64,000 nucleotides of DNA, taken from the NCBI GenBank assembly GCA_021442155.1, contig CM038214.1, forward strand, positions 21,167,808 to 21,231,807, given 5' to 3'. Under the pieces are notes generated by a model. The model worked only from the letters and a program-made list of their open reading frames with translations. It did no database searches and was not told the origin of the DNA. Positions 1 through 12,844 of this stretch are shown here, piece after piece (the first letter of the stretch is position 1; every line of letters begins with the position of its first letter). The translations under genes and the position numbers were made by a program. This stretch comes from Cymbidium sinense (Eukaryota; Streptophyta; Magnoliopsida; Asparagales; Orchidaceae).

Positions 1-3000
1 TAGGGACCAAAACTTTCTCTAAAAATCATACCATACATATACCAGATTACACCCCTAGGGAGCATTGTAAGTAGAACTATGTTGAGTTATTGACCAGGTC
101 TGCTTGAATGCTTTTTGCATATGTCCCTTCTGATTCCAAAATTCCTATTCAACTTGGTTTTGGTTGTCTACTCCTAAGACCTACATTCACCCTATTTATG
201 AGGCAAAGAATGTAAACATCTCAAAAGAAAGTAAGCATGATGCATGGCACACCTAATTGCCGAAACTTTTGACAACTACCAGTAGCTTGCCAAGTTATGA
301 TATGAGGTGCCTATGACCTCTAATTATGATGATCCTTTACTATATGCAGGGCAAGTACCTTAGGCCTCGGCTAGCTGATAAAGAGTGGGATACAATGAAT
401 ACATGGCCAGAAGTGGGGAGATTTGGGGTGAAGTAAAGTAGGTGTGAGTGTTTGCAATTTGGTAATCCAATCTGGCAGGCCTTGTTAAGACCTTTGCATG
501 ATTGGGTGATGGAGGTCCTTAGTCACCTTACCACCGATGGGACTTTCAATCAATTTCTACCTACTCAATGGAAAGATGCATTTGCATTCATTCGACCTTT
601 AAGCTGCTACTGACACTTTTCCAGCAGTGCTAACAATACATATACTGATTGGATTGTTCAAGAAATCCTTTATCAAGTCATGATTATTTTTGATGATCAT
701 GATCGATTTTAGGGTACCTCAATAGACCAAAGGAAATAACACTTCTCACCCTCGGGGAAGAGTGTATAATTTCATAAAGGGCACTAAGCTTCAAGATGTG
801 AACAAATCATATGTGTACATTTATGCAAGATTCGATGCTCTCTTTCTTTTCTTTGTTTTTGTTGAATGGAATAACAGTACCCATCTGCTATGGAAGAGAG
901 CCTTTTCAAGTGAATGCAATCAGTTTTTGGTTTACTATTATTGCTATTTTAAATGAGAATAGATATACCTTCTTTTCAAAAGAGAGGATCGGGTGTCCCT
1001 AGCCCTAATGAAAGTCCCTTTCCAGATAGAACCTTTTCTTTCTTTTCAAGCAAAGGCACTAATCTCATCAAGTAAGTTGCTCAATTAGCTCTACTTCTTT
1101 TACTTAGTCATGGGATAGGAGGTGAAATTTTTTTCAAGAAGAGAAGCTCGACTCATTTGGACAAGCACCTTCACTTTTTAAAGAAATAGGGAGGGATCCA
1201 AGATGGAATCCATTATACTCAAAACTATGTATGATAAGTAGAGTAAATAGTGTGAAATCTGAATGAGCATGCCCCAAAAGAGGCTGATGAGGATAAGTCA
1301 TTCTATTCTATTAAGGCAGCCTTTGCTTTGGAAAGAGAAAGAGGGGGGATGCAACTTTCAAATAGATTTTTTGTTTTCGTAGACTTATGACCTATGAGAG
1401 AGAAGCAGTGAAGTGCTTTCTAAAAGACTAGACTTCTAATAAAAAGAGTTTAGGACATGCCATGCATTTCTTGAGAGAACAAATACTAGGTTAGCATCGG
1501 GCTAGCTATGTGAACCTCATCCTAACACTTATCTTATGGTCAAGCGGATCCCATCTTCTCCCCAAAAGTAGCACATCTAAAAGCCTCATATTTCAAATTG
1601 TCCTAGTTTAGTTAGCAAGCATATTAAATCTCTTTGATCTGAGGGAATGCTATAGGTGGTTCCATGGTATGAGCTAGCTGCGATACATAAATCGAACGTA
1701 GCTTGTCTAGGAATGAAAGAAAACCTCAAGTTTGAGCCTCGCATCAGGTTTTTGTGATTAGCTTGAGATGTTGATGCCGGTTTGGTTACCATATCCCAAA
1801 AAAGCTTTGGATTTCTTCTTGATCAGCACTTGTAGAGTGTAGGGACTCCTCCATATCCATATCGGATGCAACTCTCTCCATAATCTAAGGCTTTAACTTT
1901 TATTTCAATCTAGCAAAGAAATTTAGGCATTAAAAGGTTTAGAACGCAATAGTATCAGACTTGACTTTTACTGGAACATATGGAAACCCTTTTTCCAAGA
2001 GTAGATTATTGGGAGGTTATGCGACCCCTTTTCATCATTGCTCTTGGGCTATCAACTTTTATTTAGAAAATAGAAATGGAAAATATAGCACCTATATGCA
2101 TCATGTCGTTATCATAGATCTCTGACTCACTCCTACATTTTCTTTTTCAGTGGGCATAATAAGAGTTTGTGACCCCACTACCTTGTCTTATGAAAGTTTT
2201 CTTATTCTTATGATGTTCTTTGGATGAAAGAAAAAATACATGCTATACTAGAAAGAGAAAGTAACCTCTAAAAAGTAAGTGTCTTTATTTTAGAATATTC
2301 TCTTACACCATATATCGAATGAAGTAAGTGCTAAATCCTTGTGGAATAAGCTATAGGATCTATTTGAGAGAAAGATGGACTTTTTTTAAGTCTCCTCCTA
2401 TCCGGTGTCCATCCCATCATTAAGCATAAAAGTAGCTTAAGGATTTCCATGCAATCCAACATCGCATCAAACAACCCAAAAATTTTCCTTCTTCATCAAA
2501 AAGAATGCTTTAGTAGAAGGAGAAATATTCCCACCTAAGTTGGGAATGAGAAGGGTGATAAAAAATAGATTGAAATAGATTTAGCCGATCAACTATCAGT
2601 GCCAGACCTTATAGCAGGTGGTGCGTAAATCGATTTGTTTCTAGGAAGGTTTTATTGATCAATGTGTATTAAATCTCATTTTTCTTATGCTGATTGTAGA
2701 TGAAGCACATTGCATCTTTCTTATCTATAGCTAGGGTCCTTGAGCCTTCTATAAATATGACAAGTTCTTCCATTCAGTCAGTCAAGTAGGTAATAGTCAA
2801 ACTTTGGAGTTATTAGAGAATCTTGCTTGATAAGGTGTAACACTAGTTCTTGATTGAATCCACAATAGTTTTGAATGTGGTGAAGTTCTCTTTAAAAAGC
2901 AAAGAATGACATAGGTAGACTAGAAGAGTAGGAAGAGTTTTGGGCTGAAAGCTAAGGCAATGTAGCAATATTATGACTTCCTTTTATATGTCATCTAATG

Positions 3001-5300
3001 TTGTTCAATGGGGACTATAGACTTGGCTATCTTCGAGTAGCAATCTTGACCCAGGATTCTTTTTCTTAAGAGCACTCATCCAAAGGTTGCTTTTAGGCCT
3101 AAGCAAAGTAGGTATAGGTGCTAGAAAGAGGAAGTGTTAACTAATTCTAAACCCAAGGCTATGGTGAAGTAAGAAGATGGCCGCTACTGAATTAAGAGAT
3201 ACTTTTTATCATAATCAAGGTAGAACTCTGAGTGAAGAAGAAAGAATATAATTCCCAATATGATAGCCCACCAAGATAGAAATAACCTTGATTTAGTGAA
3301 AAAGTTGACATATAAGTGACCCTTACTTGTATAGGAATCAGAAGAGCCCAATTAAGAAGAATAAGCGGAGTGTCTTGCACTTACTATACCTTTCTTGATT
3401 GATGTGTGAACCGACTTGAGCACATGAAAGAGGCTAAAGAATCTCATAAACCCTAAAGTAAAATTGATTATCATAGGATAACAACCATGGTAGTCTTGCT
3501 TGAAGAGTCAAAGGCAAGAAGAGAGTGAATTCTTTAATCTATTTTAGGGTCGTGACTCAATCAAAGTTGCAAGAGGGGAGAAAGATTTCTACAAACAAAT
3601 TGCAGGAGCCTATGAGAGTTCAAGCCTTCTTTTCCATTCTATATAGGGAATTTAGTTGTGAGAGGTCATCTCAGTCTTTGACTTTTGAAAATTGAGAAGC
3701 TACAGCAAAAGGGGTTCACTCCACTCAGGCTATCCCAACTATAAGAATACAAAAAAGAGTCAATCTATCTTAGTGAAGGTGCTCACTCTGCCACAAAATA
3801 GGCTAAATAGAAAGAGATGTTTCCAAAGAAATTATAGATGTCCACTTCATTCTTAGAGTTTGAGATTTCAGCTTGCTTGGGTTCATTCAAGGCATCTTCA
3901 TATCTATAAAAGAAATAAGCTCCTAATTAGGTTCCCTAATCTGAGTTCGAGCTATTTTTTGATAAAATGTATTCAAAGGAGAAATGCTTGGCCTTGATCA
4001 ACCTACAAGACATCTCAATCCTGCATGCCATTTGAAAGCAAAAGCTCCATCCAAGTCAAATAGATGTGCATCTTAGGTTGTAAATACTCTTTTCAACTAG
4101 TAAGCCTCTCCCAAGTGTTATGGTTTTTCTACAGTCAATTCCCCAAAGCCCCCTTTCTCCAATGGATATTCTAGAATGTTAGAGATGCTCTCCAAGCATT
4201 AGCAAAATCAGAGCAATGGGATTGGGATAGATGAACTATGAATCTTTCTCTAGACTAGCAATTTTGCATTGCTCTTTCATGGCATGATAGCCCTTGGAAA
4301 GCCATCATACTCTATGAGAGAAAGAACCATAAGCATTAGATAGAGTAGCAGAAGGATGTGTTCATACCATCGATCTTACCTTGCAATCTCTAGTGGCTTA
4401 GTTTCATTGAGTTCAAGATGAGGATGAAGTGAGTTCAGTTTCTCGGTGATAAAGAATAGAATTTCGTTCATCACAAATTGACTTAGATTAAGAAAAGACA
4501 CAATGATTGAATCCCCATTTGTCTTTACTGCTTGATTGATGGAAAGCTTGACTTTCTGACTTGACTATTGAATGACTCCAATCTGTAGATGTTTTCCTTC
4601 GAAATTTCTTTTCCTATTTCAAAGAAGACTACTTTCAAACTAATTTTCTTATGGATTTGACTTGCTTACTAGTACACTCAAAGAGAGGAGACATATGGCT
4701 AAAAAAAATCCTAAAAATGATCTAAAAAAGCACTATTCATGGCATTGGAAGACTCCATTCGATGGTTTCTTAACATTCAACCAAAAATCTAACCTATCAA
4801 TAGAAAAAAAAAATGGCATAGTCAAGAGCAGAAATCTATCTCACTAAGGAGCTCCCTAATCTAGTCAATAATAGCCTTACTAATAAGTATTCCTATGATG
4901 ATGTCCTATCTACCTTAACTTTTTTTAGATCCTAATGCTTTACATCTATTTCTATATTCCTTTTGTCTAGATATAGGAGTCTAACCTAGTAATCTAACCA
5001 ATATACTATTTCATGTCTTATCCTATTTGTAATTATAAGTCATGTTGGTATATACTTCCATTTAGACTTCATTTCATGTGTAAAGTGAACAATCCATATC
5101 ACGTGACATCTTTGTGTATGCATAATAGTACTTGACTTTAGTAAGTGAGATTGATGTTGCCATCTCACCCTATTTGATACCTTTCTCCGGTTATTGGGTT
5201 TTACCACCTTTCTCTTTATGACCAAGCATAACATTGACTATTTCATTACAAAGTTCGGGCCAAGAATGTCTCACCAACCTTTGCAATGATGAATCATTGT
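1..5300. other. Gene-poor AT-rich segment, possible decayed mitochondrial-type DNA
   Basis: I recognise no gene here. The longest open frames are 60-75 codons, overlap on opposite strands and have no recognisable motif. The base style, with many AAAGAAAGAG and CTTTCTTTTC purine/pyrimidine runs and no simple repeats, resembles plant mitochondrial intergenic DNA. It lies next to a clear plastid-derived insertion, so a compound organelle-derived insertion is possible. No mitochondrial exon, rRNA or tRNA was recognised, so this origin is inference only. The alternative is ordinary decayed nuclear repeat DNA. Confidence 0.3.
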
Positions 5301-5395
5301 TACAGAAAGGGGAGTGTGAGGGGGTGAGGATTGCCACTCAAATGACAAGTCATTTAGATCATATTTTAGATCTTATTCATGGAGTGATGAATTCT

Positions 5396-5478
5396 TGGTC
5401 TGACTTGGATTTGAACCATTGTAGACATCTCGCCAATGAATTTACAATTTGTCCCCATTAACCGCTCGGGCATGACCC
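5396..5478 (-). tRNA. trnY-GUA: Decayed plastid-derived tRNA-Tyr (GUA)
   Basis: Read on the minus strand, this segment has the plastid tRNA-Tyr layout: GCCCGAGCGGTTAATGGGGA in the D-arm region, anticodon GTA in the loop ATTGTAAAT, the long class II variable arm and the T-arm GGTTCAAATCC. The acceptor stem and T-stem carry substitutions relative to plastid trnY, for example TCAGACCA at the 3' end where TCGGCCCA is usual. It lies in a plastid insertion next to a trnE copy. It is probably not expressed, since plastid tRNA genes lack nuclear context and pairing is impaired. Confidence 0.85.
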
Positions 5479-5535
5479 AAGAAGAATAAATTCTAGGATT
5501 ATTGATAATCCATGGCCTACTTCCTTTCGTTCCAC

Positions 5536-5604
5536 TACCCCCAGGAGAAGTCGAGTCCCCATTGCCTTTTGAAAGGGTGATGTCCTAAACCACTAGACGA
5601 GGGC
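5536..5604 (-). tRNA. trnE-UUC: Decayed plastid-derived tRNA-Glu (UUC)
   Basis: The minus strand reads as plastid tRNA-Glu: CGTCTAGTGGTTTAGGACAT in the D-arm, anticodon TTC within CTTTCAAAAG, and a 3' part ending in CCTGGGGGTA. Relative to the plastid gene the acceptor stem has lost several bases at its 5' end. The anticodon and T-stems carry transitions. The molecule is therefore about 69 nt and a pseudogene. It lies 57 bp from the trnY copy, in the plastid order. Confidence 0.85.
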
Positions 5605-5695
5605 ATGCCTGATTGTCATCATATGATGATAGTATGAGTGATGGTTTGATCATGAATGAGCTACCCATACTACCATAAATATTCTACTACCCTAA

Positions 5696-5812
<117 letters not shown>

Positions 5813-6272
5813 TATTCATATTGCATATTTCGATATAACTAATATTCACATTTAATATGAGTTATTAATTTAGTAATATGAAAGTATATTTCATATATGA
5901 AAGAATATGAGAAAGTCTTATAAAAATATTTATGTGTTGTTATTAAAGTATAAGGTAATATTAAGGGTAATAATAAGAAAAGAAAGTAGAATTATAATTT
6001 TGTACAATAATGAAATATAACAAAAATAAAACAAAGTATAAGATCACTTCAGCTTAGGGAGTTATTAATCTGATAGAAAAAGAGTCAAACTCTCATTTCT
6101 TTTCTTCAATTTGAACTCATTACTCTGTTCAACGTTCTGACGAGTTATGCCTATCGCTATCTCACACTAAGTAAACAAGGATTGAAACATCTTCTTTTTA
6201 AAAGAATTCAATTTAGTTTATGAATCCCCCATCACATGATTCAAGAAAAGATCTTGAATACATGTCAAATTA

Positions 6273-6379
<107 letters not shown>

Positions 6380-6598
6380 AGTCAAGTGAATCTTTTTTTG
6401 ATGAAAAAGTCAACAAAGCATGTAGGATTGACTTTGAAATAATTTAATGCATTTTTTTGTTTTCTTTTTTACCAAAATATGAATCTAACCCACTTCCTAT
6501 ATAAATCAAATTGATTATTCCATTATTTGTATATGCACATACAATAGAATCACAATGAAAGATGAAGATATGTAATTCATGAATTGAAAAAGCAAAAG

Positions 6599-6670
6599 GC
6601 CCTTTTAACTCAGTGGTAGAGTAACACCATGGTAAGGCATAAGTCATCGGTTCAAATCTAATAAAGGGCT
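6599..6670 (+). tRNA. trnT-GGU: Decayed plastid-derived tRNA-Thr (GGU)
   Basis: This is a 72-nt match to plastid trnT-GGU. It begins GCCCTTTTAACTCAGTGG, keeps anticodon GGT in the loop, and ends in an AAAGGGC acceptor strand. It differs from the usual plastid sequence mainly at former CG sites: ACGCC is now ACACC, GGCGT is GGCAT and TCCGATAA is TCTAATAA. These are deamination-type changes. They preserve or weaken stems, so this is a near-complete but probably inactive nuclear copy. The typical plastid spacer follows directly. Confidence 0.9.
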
Positions 6671-7130
6671 TTTTCCACTAAACGTAATTCTGAGTCTTCA
6701 TTTTTCAATGTGGAATAGAAATCTTTTTGATATTTCTAAAAAAAATAGATGACATGAATCACCCATTCTTCTTGCGCCAAGAATCTTACTATCATTTTCG
6801 ATGGAACTGGAGCTATTTTACTTTTCCATTTTATTCCAAAGTCTGATGTGTTTCCACACCCTTTTCTTAGGAACACATATAATAAGAAAGGTTAGTGCCC
6901 ACCATTAACTACTTCATTTTCATCTATGAATTGTATAGTAATAAAAATACATGTCCTACCTAGATAGAGATAGAATTTATAACTTGCTATCCTCTTACCT
7001 AGCAGGCAAAGATGGACCCCCATGGAAAGATTGATTCATTTGGATAGACATGAGGGCCCAACTCCAATGTATTGATAGAATTCATGTTGTATATTTGAAG
7101 CAGTTAACCTCCTTACTTATAGTGTGATTT

Positions 7131-7619
7131 GTAAGATAGATTGGTCATATGGTATTTCCCCATTATCTCCTTCGATCAAGTCTTCTCTGTTTCGCCCAAT
7201 CCAATAAATAGATATTTCATATTATCTTTATTGAACCATCAATACTTTGGAGCATGAAGCACAATTCCTATTGGGGATCTAGATTCTCAATTCAAATAAT
7301 TGATGGTTTACTTGGACATAAAAGAAAGTATCCGTGCTTCGTTCAAAGAATACCAAACATGGTAAGAGTCAAAGTAATAGAATGAGAGTGTAAATGTAGT
7401 ACAAAAAATACAAAGAAGAAATAGGAAAGAAAGAATTGGAAAAAAAAGAAAATATAATAAGAAAATAGACAAATTAAAAGCATAAAGAGAAAGGTCGGTT
7501 GTCTACTTCTATTCTTAATGATAACTCTTCAAGTTAAAATAACTATAAAAATTTTGATCTTCACTTTTTTGATTCAGAATTAGACTTTTCTACTCTGGGG
7601 TTCACCTCTTGAGATAGAC
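7131..7619. other. AT-rich spacer, no gene seen
   Basis: About 490 bp between the recognisable plastid insertion and the first gypsy-like coding sequence. The first half could still be plastid-derived (a stretch around 7,150-7,270 looks plastid-like) but I cannot name it. The second half is A-rich low-complexity DNA. I see no LTR or primer-binding site. Confidence 0.4.
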
Positions 7620-8440
7620 TTGGAATCATCTAATTCTGAGAGTCCCATAGCAGAAGTTGTAGGTGAGTCTAATGCACAGGTAGAACCTTCTATTACCCTG
7701 CAAAAAGAGATCATCGAAGTCAACCTCCATAGTGGCAAGGTTCTACCTCCTAGAGTAGCACCTCAAGATAGAGGGAAACAAGTCATTGGTACAAAGGATC
7801 AAGAAGCCCCTCCATGGGATGCTCCACCCTTGGTTATGCTTATTGAAGATCAGCCTAAGGTTGACTACAATGTCCTTTCTCATCTAAGAAAGTTGTCATC
7901 TAAGCTAAGCATATATGATGCCCTTGTCTTATCCAAAGAGATGAGGGAATCATTAATAAAGGCTCTCATTGATTCTGAGATATGTTTAGCTCAATTGACT
8001 ACTATAGGTGAGGAGGCACATTACACAAAAGAATCTCAAGGGATCACCTTCACAGATGAAGACCTTCTTCTAGGGGACTTGGAGCACAACCATCCCCTCT
8101 ACATCACAATCAACATGGACAGGTTCAGACTTGCCAAAGTTCTCATTGATCCAAGTGCATCGATGAACATTATGAGTTTAAAGACCCTTGCCTATTTGAG
8201 GATCAAATCTCTACACTCTGAGGAGATCAGATGATGTTGAGAGGATTCAATGAATAAGGTGAGCGAGCTTTAGGTTCCATAGTCTTACCTTTGGAGATAA
8301 GTGGCGGAAGGCTATGTTTTACATCATTTATTGAACACTTCATTCCTTTGCTTGGTAGGCCTTGGATACATCAGAGTAAGATAATTCCATCCTCCCTCTG
8401 ACCTGTGCATCAAGTTCAGAAAAGATGGCATTGAATACCG
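7620..8440 (+). pseudogene. Gypsy linker and aspartic protease remnant
   Basis: An open frame of 204 codons (7,620-8,234) carries the Tat-type pre-protease motif FTDEDLLLGDLEHNHPLYIT, followed by VLIDPSASMNIMSLKTL. The latter aligns with the usual DGGS/DTGA protease active site; the aspartate is kept but the following residues read PSA. After a frame break at about 8,233 the reading continues to about 8,440 with LLGRPWIHQSKIIPS, the second conserved protease block. The start codon is arbitrary, because in an intact element this would be internal to a polyprotein. Confidence 0.8.
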
Positions 8441-9582
8441 TGTCAATGGAGATGAAAAGCCATTTTAAGTTAGAGAGGTTGAGATTTATAAGGATGCGAC
8501 CTACTATCTTCCTCAAAACAATCTTTCTCATGAACTTAGATAAAATTCAAAATCAAAAGAAAAAGAAAATGAAGAAAAAGAGATGACAAAAGAAAAATAA
8601 AAGAAAATGGAAATCCAAATGAACAAGAAAGGAGAATTGAAGAAGAAATAGATCCGCATATCACATTCCACCCATAGTTCATTCCATCATATGAACATGT
8701 AGATAGAATGGCTCAACCTCCACCAGGCAGAGGTAGAGGTAAAAATAGAGGCAGTTCCAGAGGTGGAAGACTCCCTAGTTAGCCATCAGCTAACATAGGT
8801 CATGTTTCAGCTCATAGGAGTACTATTACTATTCACATAGACGTGGAATCTAGCCCGAAGGATGAGTCTAATGTGATTAGTATACCAGCCAACCCCTCTC
8901 AATAGGTTCCATTGGAGGTGACTTTTGATCTAGATGGCAACAAAGATTGGGCTTCCTAACAAAATAAAGTATTTGAATCAAGTTTATGTGAGACTATCAG
9001 GCAATATTTGGGAACCTTAGCTCTAATCTCACTTACATCTTAGAAAGTTGAAGGTTTAGTAGTTAAGGAAGTCCCTAAGTCTTCCAGTGGTATGAAGCTA
9101 AAGATATTCTTTTTGGGATCATCATCCTCAAGTCCTGAAGTTGATGTTGAACTTAAGGAGGATACATTTAAAGAATTAATGGAATTATTGTTTGACTTTT
9201 ACTCACCTTGTGTTCATAATCTTATATAGAAAGGTTTGATTCCTCATAGATGGTCTAGGCACAGGTTAGAGTATTTTGAAAAGCTATGGAACAATACAAA
9301 TAGAGAAGAATAATCAAGAGCAGGATTAGGATTTGGTACATTGGGTCTAGTTGATGATGATGATTGCTGCTTAGTTGTTACCAATCATTTGGAGTCTGAT
9401 AGGTTCTTTTCACACAACATGAACTTTTATGAGAATGTGTGTTTAGAAATCTCAAATGATCCAGATGATCTCCAAATCAAGGATGCACCTCTAAAATTTG
9501 AAGAGGAGATCCATTCAACAATTGACAAGCTTAAATCAACCTCAGGACAGAAGAAGATCTATGCCCGACATACATCAGTTCA
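8441..9582 (+). pseudogene. Gypsy protease-RT linker with Lys/Glu-rich and Arg/Gly-rich tracts
   Basis: This broken coding stretch lies between protease and RT. It contains an A-rich Lys/Glu-rich tract (about 8,545-8,640) and a short Arg/Gly-rich segment, PPPGRGRGKNRGSSRGGR, at about 8,711-8,770. It ends in the conserved pre-RT motif INLRTEEDLCPTYISSLLNE, read across 9,531-9,590. The frame at 9,341-9,589 is acidic (LVDDDDC). Copy 2 has matching A-rich and Gly/Arg-coding tracts at about 41,300-41,520, so they belong to the element rather than being a local accident. Several stops and frameshifts are present. Confidence 0.7.
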
Positions 9583-11020
9583 TTGCTGAATGAAGAAGAA
9601 ACTAATGACTTAGTTAGGCTATTGACTAAGTTTAAGGACTGCTTTGCATGGAGTTATGAAGAGATGCCTGGATTATCTCCTAACGTAGCAGTCCATAACC
9701 TAGTAATAGATCCTAACACTAACCCTATCAAGCAACCTTCTAGATGCATGCAATTAGAAATCGAACAATATAGGTCATTTCTGAAGTCAAAAATGATCTT
9801 TGGTTTCATCAAGGAAGAAAAATATCTTACCTAGTTAGCCAATGTCATACCAGTTAAGAAGGAAATTGGCCAAATTTTTATATGTGTTGATTTAAGGGAC
9901 TTAAAAAAGACATGTCCTATGGATGAGTTTCCTCTTTCTATACCAGAATTAATGGTGGATATCGCCTCATCTCATATAGTCTTGTCTTTCATGGATGGGT
10001 CATCTGGCTATAACCAAATCAAGATGTCTCCTGAAGATGAAAGAAAAATTACTTTTGAACCCCAATCAAAATCTTCTGTTATAGAGTCATGCCTTTCGAC
10101 CTTAAAAATGCTGGTGCTACATACCAATGGGCCATGACTCAGATCTTCAATGAACTCAATCATCATCAGGTTGAGTGCTACATTAATGATCTAGTAGTCA
10201 AGACTAGAGAAAAAGAATACCATCTATTTGACTTGAGAGTAGTTTTTGAATGATTAAGAAAATATAACCTCAAGATGAATCCTCGGAAGTGTGCATTTGG
10301 AGTAACTTCAGGAAAATTCCTTGGGTTTATTGTCTGACACCAGGGAATAGAAATAGATCCTAAAAAGATCAAAGCTATCTTAGAAATGCCACCTCTAAGA
10401 GTTTAACTCAACTCAGATCCTTCCAAGGATGGCTAGCATATCTAAGACACTTTATCTCCAACCTCTCGGGGAGATGCAAGCCATTCTTAGTAATTATTAA
10501 AAAGGATGCAAAGTTTAAGTGGGATGATAAGTACCAGCATGCTTTTGAAGACATTAAGTAGTATTTGGTGAAGCTGCCAATTCTATCAGCCCCTATCCCG
10601 AGAAGGCCATTCATCTTCTACACCGTTGATGACTCTCTTGGCATTCTGTTGATCCAAGCCAATGATGAAGGGAAGGAGAATGCTCTCTACTATCTCACCT
10701 ATCATCTAATTCTTGTTGAAATGAACTATCCACATATTGAGAAACATTGCCTAGCTTTAATCTTTGCTTCCCAAAAGCTACAACATTATATGCTTTCTCA
10801 TAAGGTGAACTTGATCTCCAGAACCAATCCATTGTAGTATCTCATAACATGGTCAACGCTATCCGGATGTTTGGCATAATATTCCATAATTCTCTCATAA
10901 TTTGATATCACATTCGTACCCTTCCATATGGTAAAAGGACATGCATTAGAGGATTTCTTAACACCACACTCACTTCCTGCTAATTCTCTGCTTAGTGATG
11001 ATCTCCCTGATGAACAAATC
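9583..11020 (+). pseudogene. Gypsy reverse transcriptase and RNase H remnant
   Basis: Family motifs in order are CFAWSYEEMPGLSP, LANVIPVKK, ICVDLRDLKKTCPMDEFPLS, LSFMDGSSGYNQIKMSPEDE, the catalytic block, a thumb region near 10,260-10,560, and RNase H 1 (PILSAPIPRRPFIFYTVDD through YPHIEKHCLALIFASQKLQH, 10,565-10,837). The YVDD active site reads YIND at 10,179-10,190, so a catalytic aspartate is changed to asparagine, consistent with G-to-A decay. A stop interrupts the frame at about 9,832, and frameshifts follow near 10,060-10,150 and 10,400. A connection region (VKGHALEDFLTPHSLPA) leads into the second RNase H. Confidence 0.88.
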
Positions 11021-11039
11021 ATGAACTTAGGGGAGGCCG

Positions 11040-11480
11040 GTAACCATCAATGGGAGATGTATTTTGATGTTGAAGCTTCTTTTCATAAAGAGAAAGCACC
11101 ATGATCTGTTCTCCCAAGAAAGGTAGGGGTAGGAATAGTTCTTCTAACTCTAGACCATGATGTGATGAGATTCTCATACTCTCTTTCCAACCCCTTCACC
11201 AACAACGAAGCTGAGTATGAGGCTTTGATTATTGGTCTAGAGTTGGCCATCACTATTAGTGTCAAGAGCATCAACATCTTTGGGGATTCCTAGTTGGTCA
11301 TCAACTAGATTTTTGAGTCCTACAAGGTTCTCAAACCCAAGCTTCGTTATTACCATGAGTATACCATGAAGTTGTTGGCCCAAATTCCTAAAGTCACCAT
11401 CTATAAGGTTCCTCGAGCAGAGAATGCAATAGCAGATGCTTTGGCTAAACTTGCCAAAGAATTAACATGTTCGAAAGACG
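11040..11480 (+). pseudogene. Second (additional) RNase H domain of Tat-lineage gypsy
   Basis: The reading across frames gives MYFDVEAS, MRFSYSLSNPFTNNEAEYEA, INIFGDS, YKVLKPKLRYYHEYTMKLLA and a terminal AENAIADALAKLAKEL. The four acidic positions of an RNase H fold are all visible (D in YFD, E in NEAEYE, D in GDS, D in ADALA). An RNase H of this type between RNase H 1 and integrase is the diagnostic feature of Tat-lineage Ty3/gypsy elements. Stops occur after AP near 11,102 and within the GDS-LVIN stretch. Confidence 0.85.
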
Positions 11481-11639
11481 AGTCCATTTCAATAAGGGTC
11501 CAAAATAAATAAGTTCTAGACTCTATTGATGTTGAACTCATTGAGAGACTTTCTCTTAAAGGGGAGGTTGCTATTTCCTATAAGGACAAGGAGCTAGATT
11601 GGAGGTAACTGTTCATAGATTATTTGAACACCGATAAAC

Positions 11640-12844
11640 TACCTCAAGAAAAGTCATAAACTCATCAGGTGAAATAGAGAGCTCTCTCCTATGTTCTCGT
11701 TAATGGCACCCTGTACAGCCGATCCTTTGACCAAATGTGGTTATGATGTTTAGATAAATATGAATCCTATGGCAGTGTAACTGAGGTACATTCAGGTCTA
11801 TGAAGAATACATCAATCTTGTCAGAATATGAAGATGAATATCAAGTGCCTTGGATACTACTGACATTTGAAGATTATAGACTGCATGGATGTATCTAGGA
11901 GATTCCATCAGTGTCAGGTGCACGGTGTGGTCCTCCACCAACCACCCAACATTCTACACCCTACATTGGCCTCATGGCCATTCGAGTGTTGGGGGTACTG
12001 ACATTATTGGTTTGATTGATCCTCCTTCCAATGGGCATCAATTCATCTTAGTTGCCACCGACTATTTTCCAAGTGGGAGGAAGCCATTCCACAGAGAGGT
12101 CACAGCTTAACATGTGTTTTAGTTTTTTAGGAACCATATCATATGTAGGTTTGGGATGCCTTGGCAAATTATATCTGATAATGGTACAACATTCAAAAAC
12201 ATAAAATCAATAGCTTTGCTAGAAGACATGGTATAAATTAGAGATACTCCACCATCTACTTCCCTAGAGCAAATGACTTAGCAAAAGAATTCAACAAAAC
12301 TCTCATCCAGATATTAAAAAAGACTCTTAATGACAACATGCGGAAGTGGAGGGAGCAATTAGTTGAAGCCTTGTGGGTCCATCGCACCACATATCGAACC
12401 CCAACTCATTCTACCCCATTTTCCTTAGTATATGGTTCCGAATATGTTTTACTTTTAGAATTTCAACTCCTATCACTAAGGATAGCATTGGGTAGCAAGA
12501 TCACTATAGAGCAGAATGCAAAATTGTGGTTAGAAGAGCTCAACAGTTTGGAGGAAAGTCTCCTACGGGCGTGCTAGAACCTCGAGTTGTATAAGGCCAA
12601 AATGATTCAAGCTCACAACAAGCTAGTCTGCCCTAGGTCTTTCTAAGTAGGAGAACTTATGTTAGTCCTAAGGAGACCAATTATTTCCCGTCAAAAGATG
12701 GGAGGCAAGTTTGAACCCACTTGGGAAGGCCCCTATGTCATTGAGAAGGCTTACCAAGGAGGATCTTATCAGGTTAGTGATTATAAAAGGGAACACCCGA
12801 TACTTCCAATTAATGGGCTCTATCTAAGGAAATATTACCCATGA
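11640..12844 (+). pseudogene. Gypsy integrase remnant
   Basis: Recognisable pieces are an integrase core start (GTDIIGLIDPPSNGHQFILVATDYF, about 11,989-12,067), the second catalytic block IISDNGTTFKN (about 12,170-12,200), and the third block at about 12,266-12,310. There AKEFNKTLIQILKK stands where AEAFNKTL is usual, so the catalytic glutamate appears lost. The C-terminal half follows (EALWVHRTTYRTPTHSTPFSLVYGSE) and ends GGKFEPTWEGPYVIEKAYQGGSYQV with LYLRKYYP before the stop. The upstream 11,640-11,880 portion is the degraded zinc-binding region. Confidence 0.85.

Noticed and set aside
4662..4847. 61-codon frame starting MLTSTLKERRHMAKKNPKND as a small basic protein
   Set aside because: The Lys-rich character comes from A-runs. 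There is no family match and no supporting context.
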